NCBI GenBank assembly: GCA_030917445.1
Contig: JAUPUR010000025.1
Span: 1 to 8,560 of the forward strand
Source: Patescibacteria group bacterium
Lineage (GTDB): Bacteria; Patescibacteriota; Microgenomatia; Levybacterales; UBA12049
DNA length: 8,560 nucleotides
Direction: 5' to 3'
The notes under the pieces were generated by a model. That model saw only the letters and a list, made by a program, of their open reading frames with translations, was not told the origin of the DNA and did no database searches. Both the position numbers and the translations under genes were made by a program. Below, piece by piece: positions 1 through 5,302 of the stretch (position 1 is its first letter; the number at the start of each line of letters is the position of its first letter).

Positions 1-395
1 CCTTTACTGATAGAGATGGAAATAAACAATATCCTGTCATGGGTTGTTTTGGAATTGGTATATCACGCAATATGGGGATAATTGTTGAAACCCATCATGA
101 TGATAAAGGAATTGTGTGGCCAAAACAGGTTGCACCATTTGATGTGCATTTAGTTGGTCTTATAGATCATGCAGATGAAATATATAAGAAGTTAAAAGAG
201 AGAAATATTGAGGTCTTTTTTGATGATCGTGATCTCAACCCAGGACAAAAATTTGCTGATTGTGATTTGATAGGTATTCCTGTGAGACTTGTGGTAAGTC
301 ATAAAACAGGAGAGAAGATAGAGTGGAAAGAACGAACAAGTGAAAATTCAGAATTGTTAACATTTGACGAAGTACTCGCAAGACTTGAGGCTTAG
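1..395 (+). CDS. proS: Prolyl-tRNA synthetase, C-terminal part (5' end outside window)
   Basis: This is the last 130 codons of a class II aminoacyl-tRNA synthetase that charges tRNA-Pro with proline in the cytosol; the reading frame enters the window at base 3. The sequence shows the class II motif 3 region (MGCFGIGISR) followed by HHDDKGIVWP, a signature of bacterial ProRS. The anticodon-binding domain then follows, with LNPGQKFADCDLIGIPVRLVV near the end, closely matching the family's conserved C-terminal segment. The protein ends soon after this domain, as bacterial-type ProRS does, without the zinc-binding extension of the archaeal/eukaryotic type. The start is not visible. Its TAG stop overlaps the TAA stop of the convergent gene on the other strand, leaving no room for a separate terminator. 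Identification is firm from the motif order. Confidence 0.95.
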   Translation, partial: FTDRDGNKQYPVMGCFGIGISRNMGIIVETHHDDKGIVWPKQVAPFDVHLVGLIDHADEIYKKLKERNIEVFFDDRDLNPGQKFADCDLIGIPVRLVVSHKTGEKIEWKERTSENSELLTFDEVLARLEA

Positions 396-892
396 AGACT
401 TAAAAAGGGTAGTTCAACTCCAAACACAACAATCCAGACTACTGTATAGACTACAATAAAAAGTGGAATTCCAATGATAATAAGAAGTTTTTTCATCAAG
501 GATCCTTTTTTTTCGGTCGAGTCAGGCGATGGTGTTTTTTTGTCATTTTGAGGTGCGTTGACGACACCAAATGTAGCAGGTGATGATTTGAGAGATGGGA
601 CGTTTGAAGGTGTGTCAGTCACTGTTTGAGAAGATACACCAAGTGTTGGCGTGACGGGTGAAGAAGCAAGAGGTTTTATTCCTCCGAGTGCTTCATAGTT
701 AATTGCAGATGTTGGTTGGGATGTGGCTGTTGTTTGAGCTGCTGGCTGTGGTGGTGTCATCTGCACTGGTTTTGATACAGAAGATGGCTCAGGAACATGA
801 GGCTTTGCTTGTGGCGTTGTTGTTGTCCCCATGACACGCTCATATACTTCACGCAGTTTTGGGTCTAAATTTTGGGCAGTTTTAGGATCCAT
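392..892 (-). CDS. Hypothetical C-terminally membrane-anchored Pro/Thr/Ser-rich protein
   Basis: This encodes 166 residues and I recognise no enzyme family. The N-terminus (about 1-22, with LDPKLREVYERVMG) looks like a short amphipathic helix. Residues about 23-130 are low-complexity and rich in P, T, S, Q and A, probably disordered. A KK pair at 134-135 precedes a single strongly hydrophobic segment at about 136-159 (LLIIIGIPLFIVVYTVVWIV), leaving only a few residues after it. There is no N-terminal signal peptide, so a tail-anchored topology with the long tail in the cytoplasm is the simplest reading. The start at 892 was chosen because GAAGGAG lies 5 nt upstream; the frame stays open for 24 more codons to 964, but that extension is not protein-like and runs through the promoter region. 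The gene is convergent with proS and divergent from the DHH gene. The role is unknown. Confidence 0.8.
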   Translation of the reverse strand: MDPKTAQNLDPKLREVYERVMGTTTTPQAKPHVPEPSSVSKPVQMTPPQPAAQTTATSQPTSAINYEALGGIKPLASSPVTPTLGVSSQTVTDTPSNVPSLKSSPATFGVVNAPQNDKKTPSPDSTEKKGSLMKKLLIIIGIPLFIVVYTVVWIVVFGVELPFLSL

Positions 893-897
893 AGATA

Positions 898-904
898 CTC
901 CTTC
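898..904 (-). promoter_or_regulatory. Shine-Dalgarno site of the tail-anchored protein gene
   Basis: On the minus strand GAAGGAG lies 5 nt before the ATG at 892. It decides this start over the upstream in-frame ATG at 964. Confidence 0.7.
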
Positions 905-908
905 ACTT

Positions 909-937
909 ATAATCTCGCATCCACTATTGTTTGTCAA
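909..937 (-). promoter_or_regulatory. Possible promoter for the tail-anchored protein gene
   Basis: The minus strand has a perfect TTGACA at 937-932. A GATTAT hexamer lies 17 bp downstream (914-909), and an alternative TATAAG lies 20 bp downstream (911-906). With either -10 the predicted transcript start falls at or inside the Shine-Dalgarno site, which would leave a very short leader. The -35 is convincing; the exact -10 is not. Confidence 0.4.
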
Positions 938-949
938 CCAAGAATGACT

Positions 950-977
950 TTGCTTTTGTCTCAATCTTCGCTATACT
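950..977 (+). promoter_or_regulatory. Likely leaderless promoter of the DHH-HIT-NUDIX operon
   Basis: TATACT at 972-977 matches the -10 consensus at 5 of 6 positions. Its end is separated by 7 nt from the ATG at 985, so transcription would start at or beside the start codon. The -35 is weak: TTGCTT at 950-955 with a 16-bp spacer. No Shine-Dalgarno sequence precedes 985, which agrees with a leaderless message. Confidence 0.5.
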
Positions 978-984
978 TGCTTTC

Positions 985-1896
985 ATGAAAGTCATTGTTG
1001 CACATACATCTCCAGATTGGGATGCGATTGGCGCAGCATGGGTACTCAAAAAGTTTTTGCCTGGTTGGCAGGAAGCAGTAGTTGAGTATGTCCCTGCTGG
1101 TCAAAGAAGTGAAAGAGTAAAGAAAATTAAAGAATTTTCTGATACAGATCCAATTGTGAGAGTCGGAGACGACGAGATAATTCATGTAGATACAGGACTT
1201 TTACCACTTGATCATCATCACACACCTGATAAAACCGTATGCGCTACGACACTTGCATGGGATTATGTCCGAAAAATGCTCAGTGAAGCAGGTGATACAC
1301 TCACATCGGAGCATGAGGAAGCTGTTTCTCGTATTGTCGGAGTAATTGTTGAGATAGATCATTTTAGGGAAGTTTTTTGGGACAATCCAATTGCTGATTA
1401 TCAAGAATTTTCACTCATCGGCGTTTTGGATGGACTGAAATTTGCTCATCCTGATCAAGATCAACTTTATACTGATTTTGGTATCCAAGCTCTCAATAGC
1501 CTTGTTCATGAATTTGAAAATAGAATATGGGCAGAGAAAGAGATAAAGGAAAAAGGAGTAGAATTCACTCTTTCAAAAGGACTGAAAGCAATTGGTTTTG
1601 AGACAATCAATGATACAGTCATAAAGCTTTCACAAAAGATGGGTTATACACTTGTTGTTCGAAAAGATCCAAGAAAAGGATATGTACGGATTAAAGTCAG
1701 ACCAGCTTCAAGTGAAGCTGATGACATAGATCTGACTCTTGCGCATGAAAAATTGAAAAAAATTGATCCCGAAGCTACATGGTTTTTACATGTCTCAAAG
1801 AAGATGCTCCTAAACGGTACTCCCAAAAATCCTAAGATGATTCCGTCAAAATTAACACTTCTCCAATTAATTGATATCTTGAAAAGTAGTTATTAA
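985..1896 (+). CDS. DHH-superfamily phosphoesterase-like protein
   Basis: This encodes a 303-residue, probably cytosolic protein with the metal-binding signatures of the DHH phosphoesterase superfamily (the class of RecJ, NrnA and pyrophosphatases). HTSPDWDAIGAA at 7-18 gives motif I (H7, D11, D13). VDTG at 68-71 gives motif II (D69), DHHH at 76-79 motif III, and EIDH at 123-126 a plausible motif IV. These residues normally hold two Mn2+ ions for phosphodiester or pyrophosphate hydrolysis. The C-terminus (WFLHVSKKMLLNGTPKNP, 266-283) is not the usual DHHA1 domain, with no GGGH-type motif, so the substrate cannot be named. It somewhat recalls the MYG1-like branch, which is inference. The start at 985 was chosen because the core begins there and a promoter -10 sits just upstream; a TTG at 931 would add an implausible 18 residues. 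Its TAA overlaps the HIT gene start by one base. Confidence 0.75.
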   Translation: MKVIVAHTSPDWDAIGAAWVLKKFLPGWQEAVVEYVPAGQRSERVKKIKEFSDTDPIVRVGDDEIIHVDTGLLPLDHHHTPDKTVCATTLAWDYVRKMLSEAGDTLTSEHEEAVSRIVGVIVEIDHFREVFWDNPIADYQEFSLIGVLDGLKFAHPDQDQLYTDFGIQALNSLVHEFENRIWAEKEIKEKGVEFTLSKGLKAIGFETINDTVIKLSQKMGYTLVVRKDPRKGYVRIKVRPASSEADDIDLTLAHEKLKKIDPEATWFLHVSKKMLLNGTPKNPKMIPSKLTLLQLIDILKSSY

Positions 1897-2228
1897 TGAT
1901 GAAAGATTGTATTTTTTGTAAAATTGCACTGGGAGAAATTCATACTGAATTTTTGTATGAAGATGAGTATGTCGTTGCCTTTAATGATATTCATCCAGTC
2001 AAACCTGTTCATGTTCTCGTTATCCCCAAAAATCATATTGCTGAATTTATTGCTGTAGAAGATACAACGCTTTACCAACATCTTTTTACTGCTGTTAAAA
2101 AAATAATTGGTGAAAAAGAGTTGCAAACAAAAGGATATAGAATTATTGTTAATGGTGGAGGGGCACAAGACGTAGATCATCTTCATGTACACGTCATGGG
2201 TCCAGTTTCTCCGAGCAATCATGAATAA
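1896..2228 (+). CDS. HIT (histidine triad) family nucleotide hydrolase/transferase
   Basis: This encodes 110 residues, the usual size of HINT-type proteins. CIFCKI at 5-10 gives the N-terminal CxxC pair that often binds zinc together with histidines such as H47 in IPKNHI. NGGG at 87-90 precedes the catalytic triad HLHVHVM at 95-101, whose middle histidine (H97) is the family nucleophile. HIT proteins hydrolyse phosphoramidates or dinucleotides such as adenylyl-lysine or Ap(n)A in the cytosol; which one applies here cannot be read from sequence. The start ATG at 1896 overlaps the preceding TAA by one base (TAATG). A second ATG at 1899 (MKDCIFC) is an equally reasonable start. Its 3' end overlaps the NUDIX start by 8 nt, so the three genes are very likely one translationally coupled operon. 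Confidence 0.92.
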   Translation: MMKDCIFCKIALGEIHTEFLYEDEYVVAFNDIHPVKPVHVLVIPKNHIAEFIAVEDTTLYQHLFTAVKKIIGEKELQTKGYRIIVNGGGAQDVDHLHVHVMGPVSPSNHE

Positions 2229-2775
2229 TACACAACCTCATTGGAAAAAATTAGGTAGAAAAGCCGTTTTTGAATCTCGTTTTCTTGATGTTTATGAAGA
2301 TACCGTTGAACTTCCAAATGGAACGGTTATTGACGATTATACTCTGACAAAAAAGCCAAGCTATGTCATAGTGCTTGCAGTAACTCCCGATCAAAAAATA
2401 ATTGTTTTTAAAGAGTATAAGTATGCGGTGAATGAAGAACTTTGGTCATTCCCAGCAGGAACATTTAAAGATGGAGAGAATCCAGAAGAAACTGCAAAAA
2501 GAGAATTACTTGAAGAGACAGGGTATACATCAGATAGTTTTGAGTTGTTAGGAAAATTATATGAGTACCCAACAAAAGATCTTCATGAGTGTTATGTGTA
2601 TGTCGCAAAAGATATAAGAAAAGTTGGCGAACACGCACATGAAGCAACTGAAACAATTGGAAAAATCATGACTTTGTCACTTGATGAGGTTCGAAAAAGT
2701 ATAAAAAATGGTGAGTGGAAAGCTGCAACTCTCCTTGCTGCATTTCTTTTATATGAATATTCCTCAGTGAAATAG
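2221..2775 (+). CDS. NUDIX hydrolase, ADP-ribose pyrophosphatase-like
   Basis: This encodes 184 residues. The complete Nudix box GX5EX7REUXEEXGU lies at 80-102 (G80, E86, then RELLEETGY at 94-102). The surrounding layout is that of ADP-ribose pyrophosphatases: an N-terminal strand segment with FESRFLDVYEDTVELPNG (17-34), then VLAVTPDQKIIVFKEYKYAV and ELWSFPAG directly before the box. Such enzymes split nucleoside diphosphate-linked substrates (ADP-ribose to AMP and ribose 5-phosphate) with Mg2+ bound by the box glutamates. Exact substrate is inference. The start at 2221 gives a natural N-terminus (MNNTQPHWKKLG); a start at 2185 would add 12 residues lying inside the HIT gene. It overlaps the HIT gene by 8 nt with no clear Shine-Dalgarno, suggesting coupling. 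It ends its operon; no U-tailed hairpin follows. Confidence 0.93.
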   Translation: MNNTQPHWKKLGRKAVFESRFLDVYEDTVELPNGTVIDDYTLTKKPSYVIVLAVTPDQKIIVFKEYKYAVNEELWSFPAGTFKDGENPEETAKRELLEETGYTSDSFELLGKLYEYPTKDLHECYVYVAKDIRKVGEHAHEATETIGKIMTLSLDEVRKSIKNGEWKAATLLAAFLLYEYSSVK

Positions 2776-2785
2776 AGTTCTTTGG

Positions 2786-2814
2786 TTTACATCTTATATA
2801 ATTTCGGCTAAAAT
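2786..2814 (+). promoter_or_regulatory. Sigma-70-type promoter of the rpsU operon
   Basis: TTTACA at 2786-2791 (5 of 6) lies exactly 17 bp before TAAAAT at 2809-2814 (5 of 6). The predicted transcript start is near 2821. A perfect TATAAT at 2797-2802 lies inside this spacer but has no matching -35. Confidence 0.65.
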
Positions 2815-2825
2815 AAGACCTTACG

Positions 2826-2840
2826 CGCAGAATTTCTGCG
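2826..2840 (+). repeat. Hairpin 1 in rpsU leader
   Basis: CGCAGAA and TTCTGCG are perfect inverted arms around a single T. In RNA this is a 6-bp stem with a 3-nt loop. It is followed by ATTTATA, not by a U-run. Confidence 0.6.
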
Positions 2841-2844
2841 ATTT

Positions 2845-2871
2845 ATATACAATTTCTTGAAAATTGTATAT
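2845..2871 (+). repeat. Hairpin 2 in rpsU leader
   Basis: An 11-bp perfect stem (2845-2855 with 2861-2871, core TATACAATTT/AAATTGTATA) closes a CTTGA loop. It stops right before the G-rich ribosome-binding region, so its stability could affect ribosome access. Confidence 0.7.
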
Positions 2872-2880
2872 GAGGGGGGG
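2872..2880 (+). promoter_or_regulatory. Unusual G-run ribosome-binding region of rpsU
   Basis: GAGG runs into seven consecutive G (2874-2880) followed by TG. It can pair with a CACCUCC-type 16S tail, using one G-U pair. Measured from the G block, the ATG at 2895 is about 14 nt away, which is long; GTG at 2880 is only 4 nt from GAGG. The site therefore leaves the start choice open. Confidence 0.5.
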
Positions 2881-2894
2881 TGTCTAGTAATAAT

Positions 2895-3077
2895 ATGGTA
2901 CATGTAAAAAAACAACCAGGTGATAGTGACGATGTTCTTATTCGAAAGTTCTCACGCAAAGTAATTGATGCGGGAATTGTAAATGAGGCTAAAAGAAGAC
3001 AATTTTATCTTAAACCTTCTCTTGCGAAAAAATTGAAGCAAGAAGAGAGCCGCCGCAATAGAAAGAAAATCGTTTAA
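2895..3077 (+). CDS. rpsU: 30S ribosomal protein bS21
   Basis: This encodes 60 residues with the bS21 pattern. An N-terminal beta-like MVHVKKQPGDSDDVLIRKF is followed by the basic helical part FSRKVIDAGIVNEAKRRQFY. A lysine/arginine-rich tail (KPSLAKKLKQEESRRNRKK) ends the protein. bS21 sits on the 30S platform next to the 3' end of 16S rRNA and the mRNA exit and supports initiation. ATG 2895 was chosen because family members start right at the MVxVKK strand. An in-frame GTG at 2880 would add MSSNN and cannot be excluded, since the G-rich ribosome-binding region sits closer to it. It is first gene of the operon with ybeY 4 nt downstream. The structured leader and odd ribosome-binding site before it are noteworthy. 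Confidence 0.9.
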   Translation: MVHVKKQPGDSDDVLIRKFSRKVIDAGIVNEAKRRQFYLKPSLAKKLKQEESRRNRKKIV

Positions 3078-3081
3078 TTAA

Positions 3082-3468
3082 ATGGCTACAGTCAAAGTTC
3101 TCATTTTTGTTGAAAGTCGTTATATTGTCAATAGAAAAAGAATTAAAGAGGTAATTAACACTGTTCTTGATGAACATAGTATCACAAGTGCGTGTGAAGT
3201 ATCGCTTGCTTTTATTGGTGATCGAAAAATGCGATCTTTGAATAAAAAATACAGGAATTTAGACAAGACCACGAATATACTTTCATTTCCACTCTCAGAA
3301 GGGGAACAGACTGTTCTTCCCGGAAATATTTTGAGACTTGGAGATATTGTCATATCATATCCATATCTGATAAAAGAAGCTTCTCAGGAAGATGAAATGG
3401 TGGACGATAGAGTTGATATGCTTGTTCGTCATGGTTTGACTCATCTTTTGGGTATTCATCATCAATAA
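3082..3468 (+). CDS. ybeY: Endoribonuclease YbeY (rRNA maturation factor)
   Basis: This encodes 128 residues, somewhat shorter than the roughly 150 usual for the family. YbeY is a zinc metalloprotein needed for 16S rRNA 3'-end maturation and ribosome quality control. The sequence carries YRNLDKTTNILSFP at 57-70 (the conserved YRxxDxxTxxLSFP), LGDIVIS at 86-92, and the C-terminal zinc site HGLTHLLGIHH at 117-127. The three metal-binding histidines H117, H121 and H127 are all present; the usual Asp before the last one is His here (GIHH in place of GYDH). Only one residue follows the motif, so the C-terminal tail is minimal. The start ATG is 4 nt after the rpsU stop with no Shine-Dalgarno, pointing to translation by coupling or re-initiation. 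Placement next to bS21 fits its role at the 16S 3' end. Confidence 0.93.
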   Translation: MATVKVLIFVESRYIVNRKRIKEVINTVLDEHSITSACEVSLAFIGDRKMRSLNKKYRNLDKTTNILSFPLSEGEQTVLPGNILRLGDIVISYPYLIKEASQEDEMVDDRVDMLVRHGLTHLLGIHHQ

Positions 3469-3476
3469 TATAATCA

Positions 3477-5003
3477 ATGGTTTATTACAGAAAATACAGG
3501 CCACAAAATATAAAAGAGCTAGATAGTAGTGATATCAGGCAAAAACTTACATCAGTTCTTTCTCTTGCAGCACCGACATTTATCACTATTCCGCATGCAT
3601 TTCTTTTTACAGGTCCAAAGGGCCTTGGAAAAACCTCAACTGCACGTATTGTTGCAAAAGTTATCAATTGTACAGGACGAAAAGACACAACAGGGAAAGA
3701 TATAGAACCATGCAATACATGTGAAGAATGCCAATCAATTACTGATGGTACAAACATGGATGTTCTTGAAATTGATGCCGCTTCAAATAGAGGAATTGAT
3801 GAGATGCGTGATCTCAAAGAAAAAATTAGACTCTCACCACTTAAGGCAAAGAAAAAAATATACATTATTGATGAGGTTCATATGCTGACAACAGAAGCGT
3901 TTAATGCACTCCTCAAAACACTTGAAGAGCCGCCATCACACGCTGTTTTTATGCTGTGTACGACAGAGATGCAAAAAATTCCTGCGACGATACTTTCTCG
4001 TTGTTTTCATATCTCATTTCGTTTGGCAACCCAGACTGAACTTGTTCGTTCATTTAAAAGAGTGATGGAAGGTGAAGGAATTGAGGTTGATGAGAAAATC
4101 CTTTTAAAGATTGCAGAGCTTTCTGATGGTGGTTTTCGTGATGGGACAAAAATTCTTGAGGAAATCGTTGCGCTTTCTGGTGGAAAAAAACTTGATGAAT
4201 CTTTTCTTGAAGGAAAATTTCATGTTGAAAGTATTGATCAGAGTAAAAAACATCTTCTCTCATCACTTTTTCAAAAAGACACGAAAGCATCACTTGCAGT
4301 TATTTCAGATCTAGTCAGTCAGGGAGTTGATACTAAATACTTCCTTTCATCATTAATGCTCACACTTCATGAGGATCTCTTATCAAAAGTTGGAATTGAA
4401 GGAAAAGAAAAAAAGTCAGAACTTATTTTGAGTGATATTCAGCGGCTTTTACACCTTCTTTCAGAAGCTGCGTTTCAGATGAAATCATCTCCTATTGTCT
4501 CACTTCCACTTGAACTTGCAGTTATTGAATGGTGTGAGGGAGAGATCGTTGAGCAAGTAAGTGTTCCACGTAAAAGTGAAGAAAACGAAGAAAAGAAAGA
4601 AAATGGAATATCTTTGAATGATCTACGAAAAACGATGGGGAATATTGCAAAAGAAAAAGCAGTGAGTGGAGAAAAAGAAGAAAAGATAGTAAAAGAGAAA
4701 AGAGATCCAGCAGATGTGAGTGCATTGAAATTTAATGCAGATGGAGAACCAACACCTGAGTGGGTTCAGACTTTGTGGAAAAATATTATTATCGAGATGA
4801 AGAATCATAATCACATGATTGCAGGGGTTTTGAGATCATGTCGAATAGTATCCTATGATAGAAAAACATTGGTGATTGAGGCTCTTTCAAAATTTCACAA
4901 AGAAAAACTTGATGAAGCAAAAACATTTCCTGTACTTGAAAAAGTATGTGAAGAATTGATTGGTAATAAAATAACTGTTAGCATACAATTGAAACAATCT
5001 TAA
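3477..5003 (+). CDS. dnaX: DNA polymerase III subunit gamma/tau (clamp loader ATPase)
   Basis: This encodes 508 residues. It starts with the family hallmark YYRKYRPQ and contains the AAA+ core. Walker A is GPKGLGKTS at 46-54. Zinc-binding cysteines are C65, C79, C82 and C85. Walker B is IYIIDEVHML at 128-137, sensor 1 is CTTE at 161-164, the SRC arginine finger is at 174-176, and sensor 2 is GGFRDG at 218-223. Collar domain III follows at about 245-355. A charged E/K-rich linker covers about 360-412, and a C-terminal domain (about 425-505) resembles the tau-type C-terminus of Gram-positive bacteria. The protein drives loading of the sliding clamp in the replisome. The start is 8 nt after ybeY, with no Shine-Dalgarno. 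An in-frame A AAA AAG heptamer occurs at 4409-4415 and is discussed as a finding. Full-length tau is clearly encoded. Confidence 0.97.
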   Translation: MVYYRKYRPQNIKELDSSDIRQKLTSVLSLAAPTFITIPHAFLFTGPKGLGKTSTARIVAKVINCTGRKDTTGKDIEPCNTCEECQSITDGTNMDVLEIDAASNRGIDEMRDLKEKIRLSPLKAKKKIYIIDEVHMLTTEAFNALLKTLEEPPSHAVFMLCTTEMQKIPATILSRCFHISFRLATQTELVRSFKRVMEGEGIEVDEKILLKIAELSDGGFRDGTKILEEIVALSGGKKLDESFLEGKFHVESIDQSKKHLLSSLFQKDTKASLAVISDLVSQGVDTKYFLSSLMLTLHEDLLSKVGIEGKEKKSELILSDIQRLLHLLSEAAFQMKSSPIVSLPLELAVIEWCEGEIVEQVSVPRKSEENEEKKENGISLNDLRKTMGNIAKEKAVSGEKEEKIVKEKRDPADVSALKFNADGEPTPEWVQTLWKNIIIEMKNHNHMIAGVLRSCRIVSYDRKTLVIEALSKFHKEKLDEAKTFPVLEKVCEELIGNKITVSIQLKQS

Positions 5004-5010
5004 AGGAGGT
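5004..5010 (+). promoter_or_regulatory. Strong Shine-Dalgarno site of ybaB
   Basis: AGGAGGT, within AAAGGAGGTG, directly abuts the dnaX stop. GGAGG at 5005-5009 is 9 nt from the ATG at 5019. It is the best match to the canonical anti-SD in the window and shows that this organism does use Shine-Dalgarno initiation for some genes. Confidence 0.85.
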
Positions 5011-5018
5011 GAAATGAT

Positions 5019-5300
5019 ATGAATCCATTTGGACAATTAGGTGAACTTAAAAAAATGCGCGATCAAGCGATGCAAATTCAGAGACAGCTTCAAGCGGAAG
5101 AATTGACTGTTGAGAAAAAAGGAATTCTTATCGTTATTACAGGAGATCAAAAAATTAAAGAAATCAAGACAAACGGTAAATCTGATAAAGATATTGCAGA
5201 AGCAATAAATGAAGCAATTAAAAAATCTCAAGAAGTAGCAGCTAAAAAATTACAACAAATGTCAGGGGGCCTAGGTGGTCTTTTGGGAGGAATGAAGTAA
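5019..5300 (+). CDS. ybaB: YbaB/EbfC family nucleoid-associated protein
   Basis: This encodes 93 residues. The family layout is clear: an N-terminal amphipathic helix (LGELKKMRDQAMQIQRQLQ, 7-25), then a central beta-sheet (LTVEKKGILIVITGDQKIKEI). A helical C-terminal segment with DIAEAINEAIKKSQEVAAKK follows, ending in a glycine-rich tail (GGLGGLLGGMK). YbaB/EbfC forms tweezer-like dimers that bind DNA and contribute to nucleoid structure. dnaX-ybaB(-recR) is a widely conserved order; recR is absent here, and the next gene is convergent only 2 nt away. The gene starts 15 nt after dnaX with a very strong ribosome-binding site, so it may be translated much more than its upstream neighbours. Confidence 0.94.
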   Translation: MNPFGQLGELKKMRDQAMQIQRQLQAEELTVEKKGILIVITGDQKIKEIKTNGKSDKDIAEAINEAIKKSQEVAAKKLQQMSGGLGGLLGGMK

Positions 5301-5302
5301 TT

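Larger units (their letters stand above)
2821..2894 (+). promoter_or_regulatory. Structured 5' leader of the rpsU operon
   Basis: This approximately 74-nt untranslated stretch contains two perfect hairpins followed by a G run, all between the predicted transcript start and the bS21 start codon. Neither hairpin has a U-tract after it, so they do not look like intrinsic terminators of the NUDIX operon. Ribosomal-protein leaders are classic sites of autogenous control; that bS21 or another factor binds here is inference. Confidence 0.5.

Noticed and set aside
893..964. 24-codon upstream extension of the tail-anchored protein gene
   Set aside because: It runs through a divergent promoter region, while a good Shine-Dalgarno sits directly before ATG 892.
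931..984. TTG-initiated N-terminal extension of the DHH protein that looks hydrophobic, like a signal peptide
   Set aside because: It overlaps the predicted promoter, has no ribosome-binding site, and the conserved core starts exactly at ATG 985.
2797..2802. Perfect TATAAT as -10 of the rpsU promoter
   Set aside because: The hexamer 17 bp upstream (AGAGTT) is a poor -35; TTTACA-17-TAAAAT overlapping it is better balanced, although two starts cannot be excluded.
2826..2871. Hairpins as intrinsic terminators of the DHH-HIT-NUDIX operon
   Set aside because: Neither stem is GC-rich and followed by a U-tract; both lie downstream of the predicted rpsU transcript start.
3485..3865. Long open frame antisense to dnaX, and similar antisense frames elsewhere (for example 1893-2222 and 5370-5627)
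   Set aside because: They lie wholly within strongly conserved genes, have biased Phe/Ser/Leu/Ile compositions typical of reverse-frame translations, and lack start signals.
5260..5302. Weak G-rich hairpin at the end of ybaB as a terminator
   Set aside because: The stem needs several G-U pairs and the T-stretch is interrupted by GGGAGG coding for the glycine tail.
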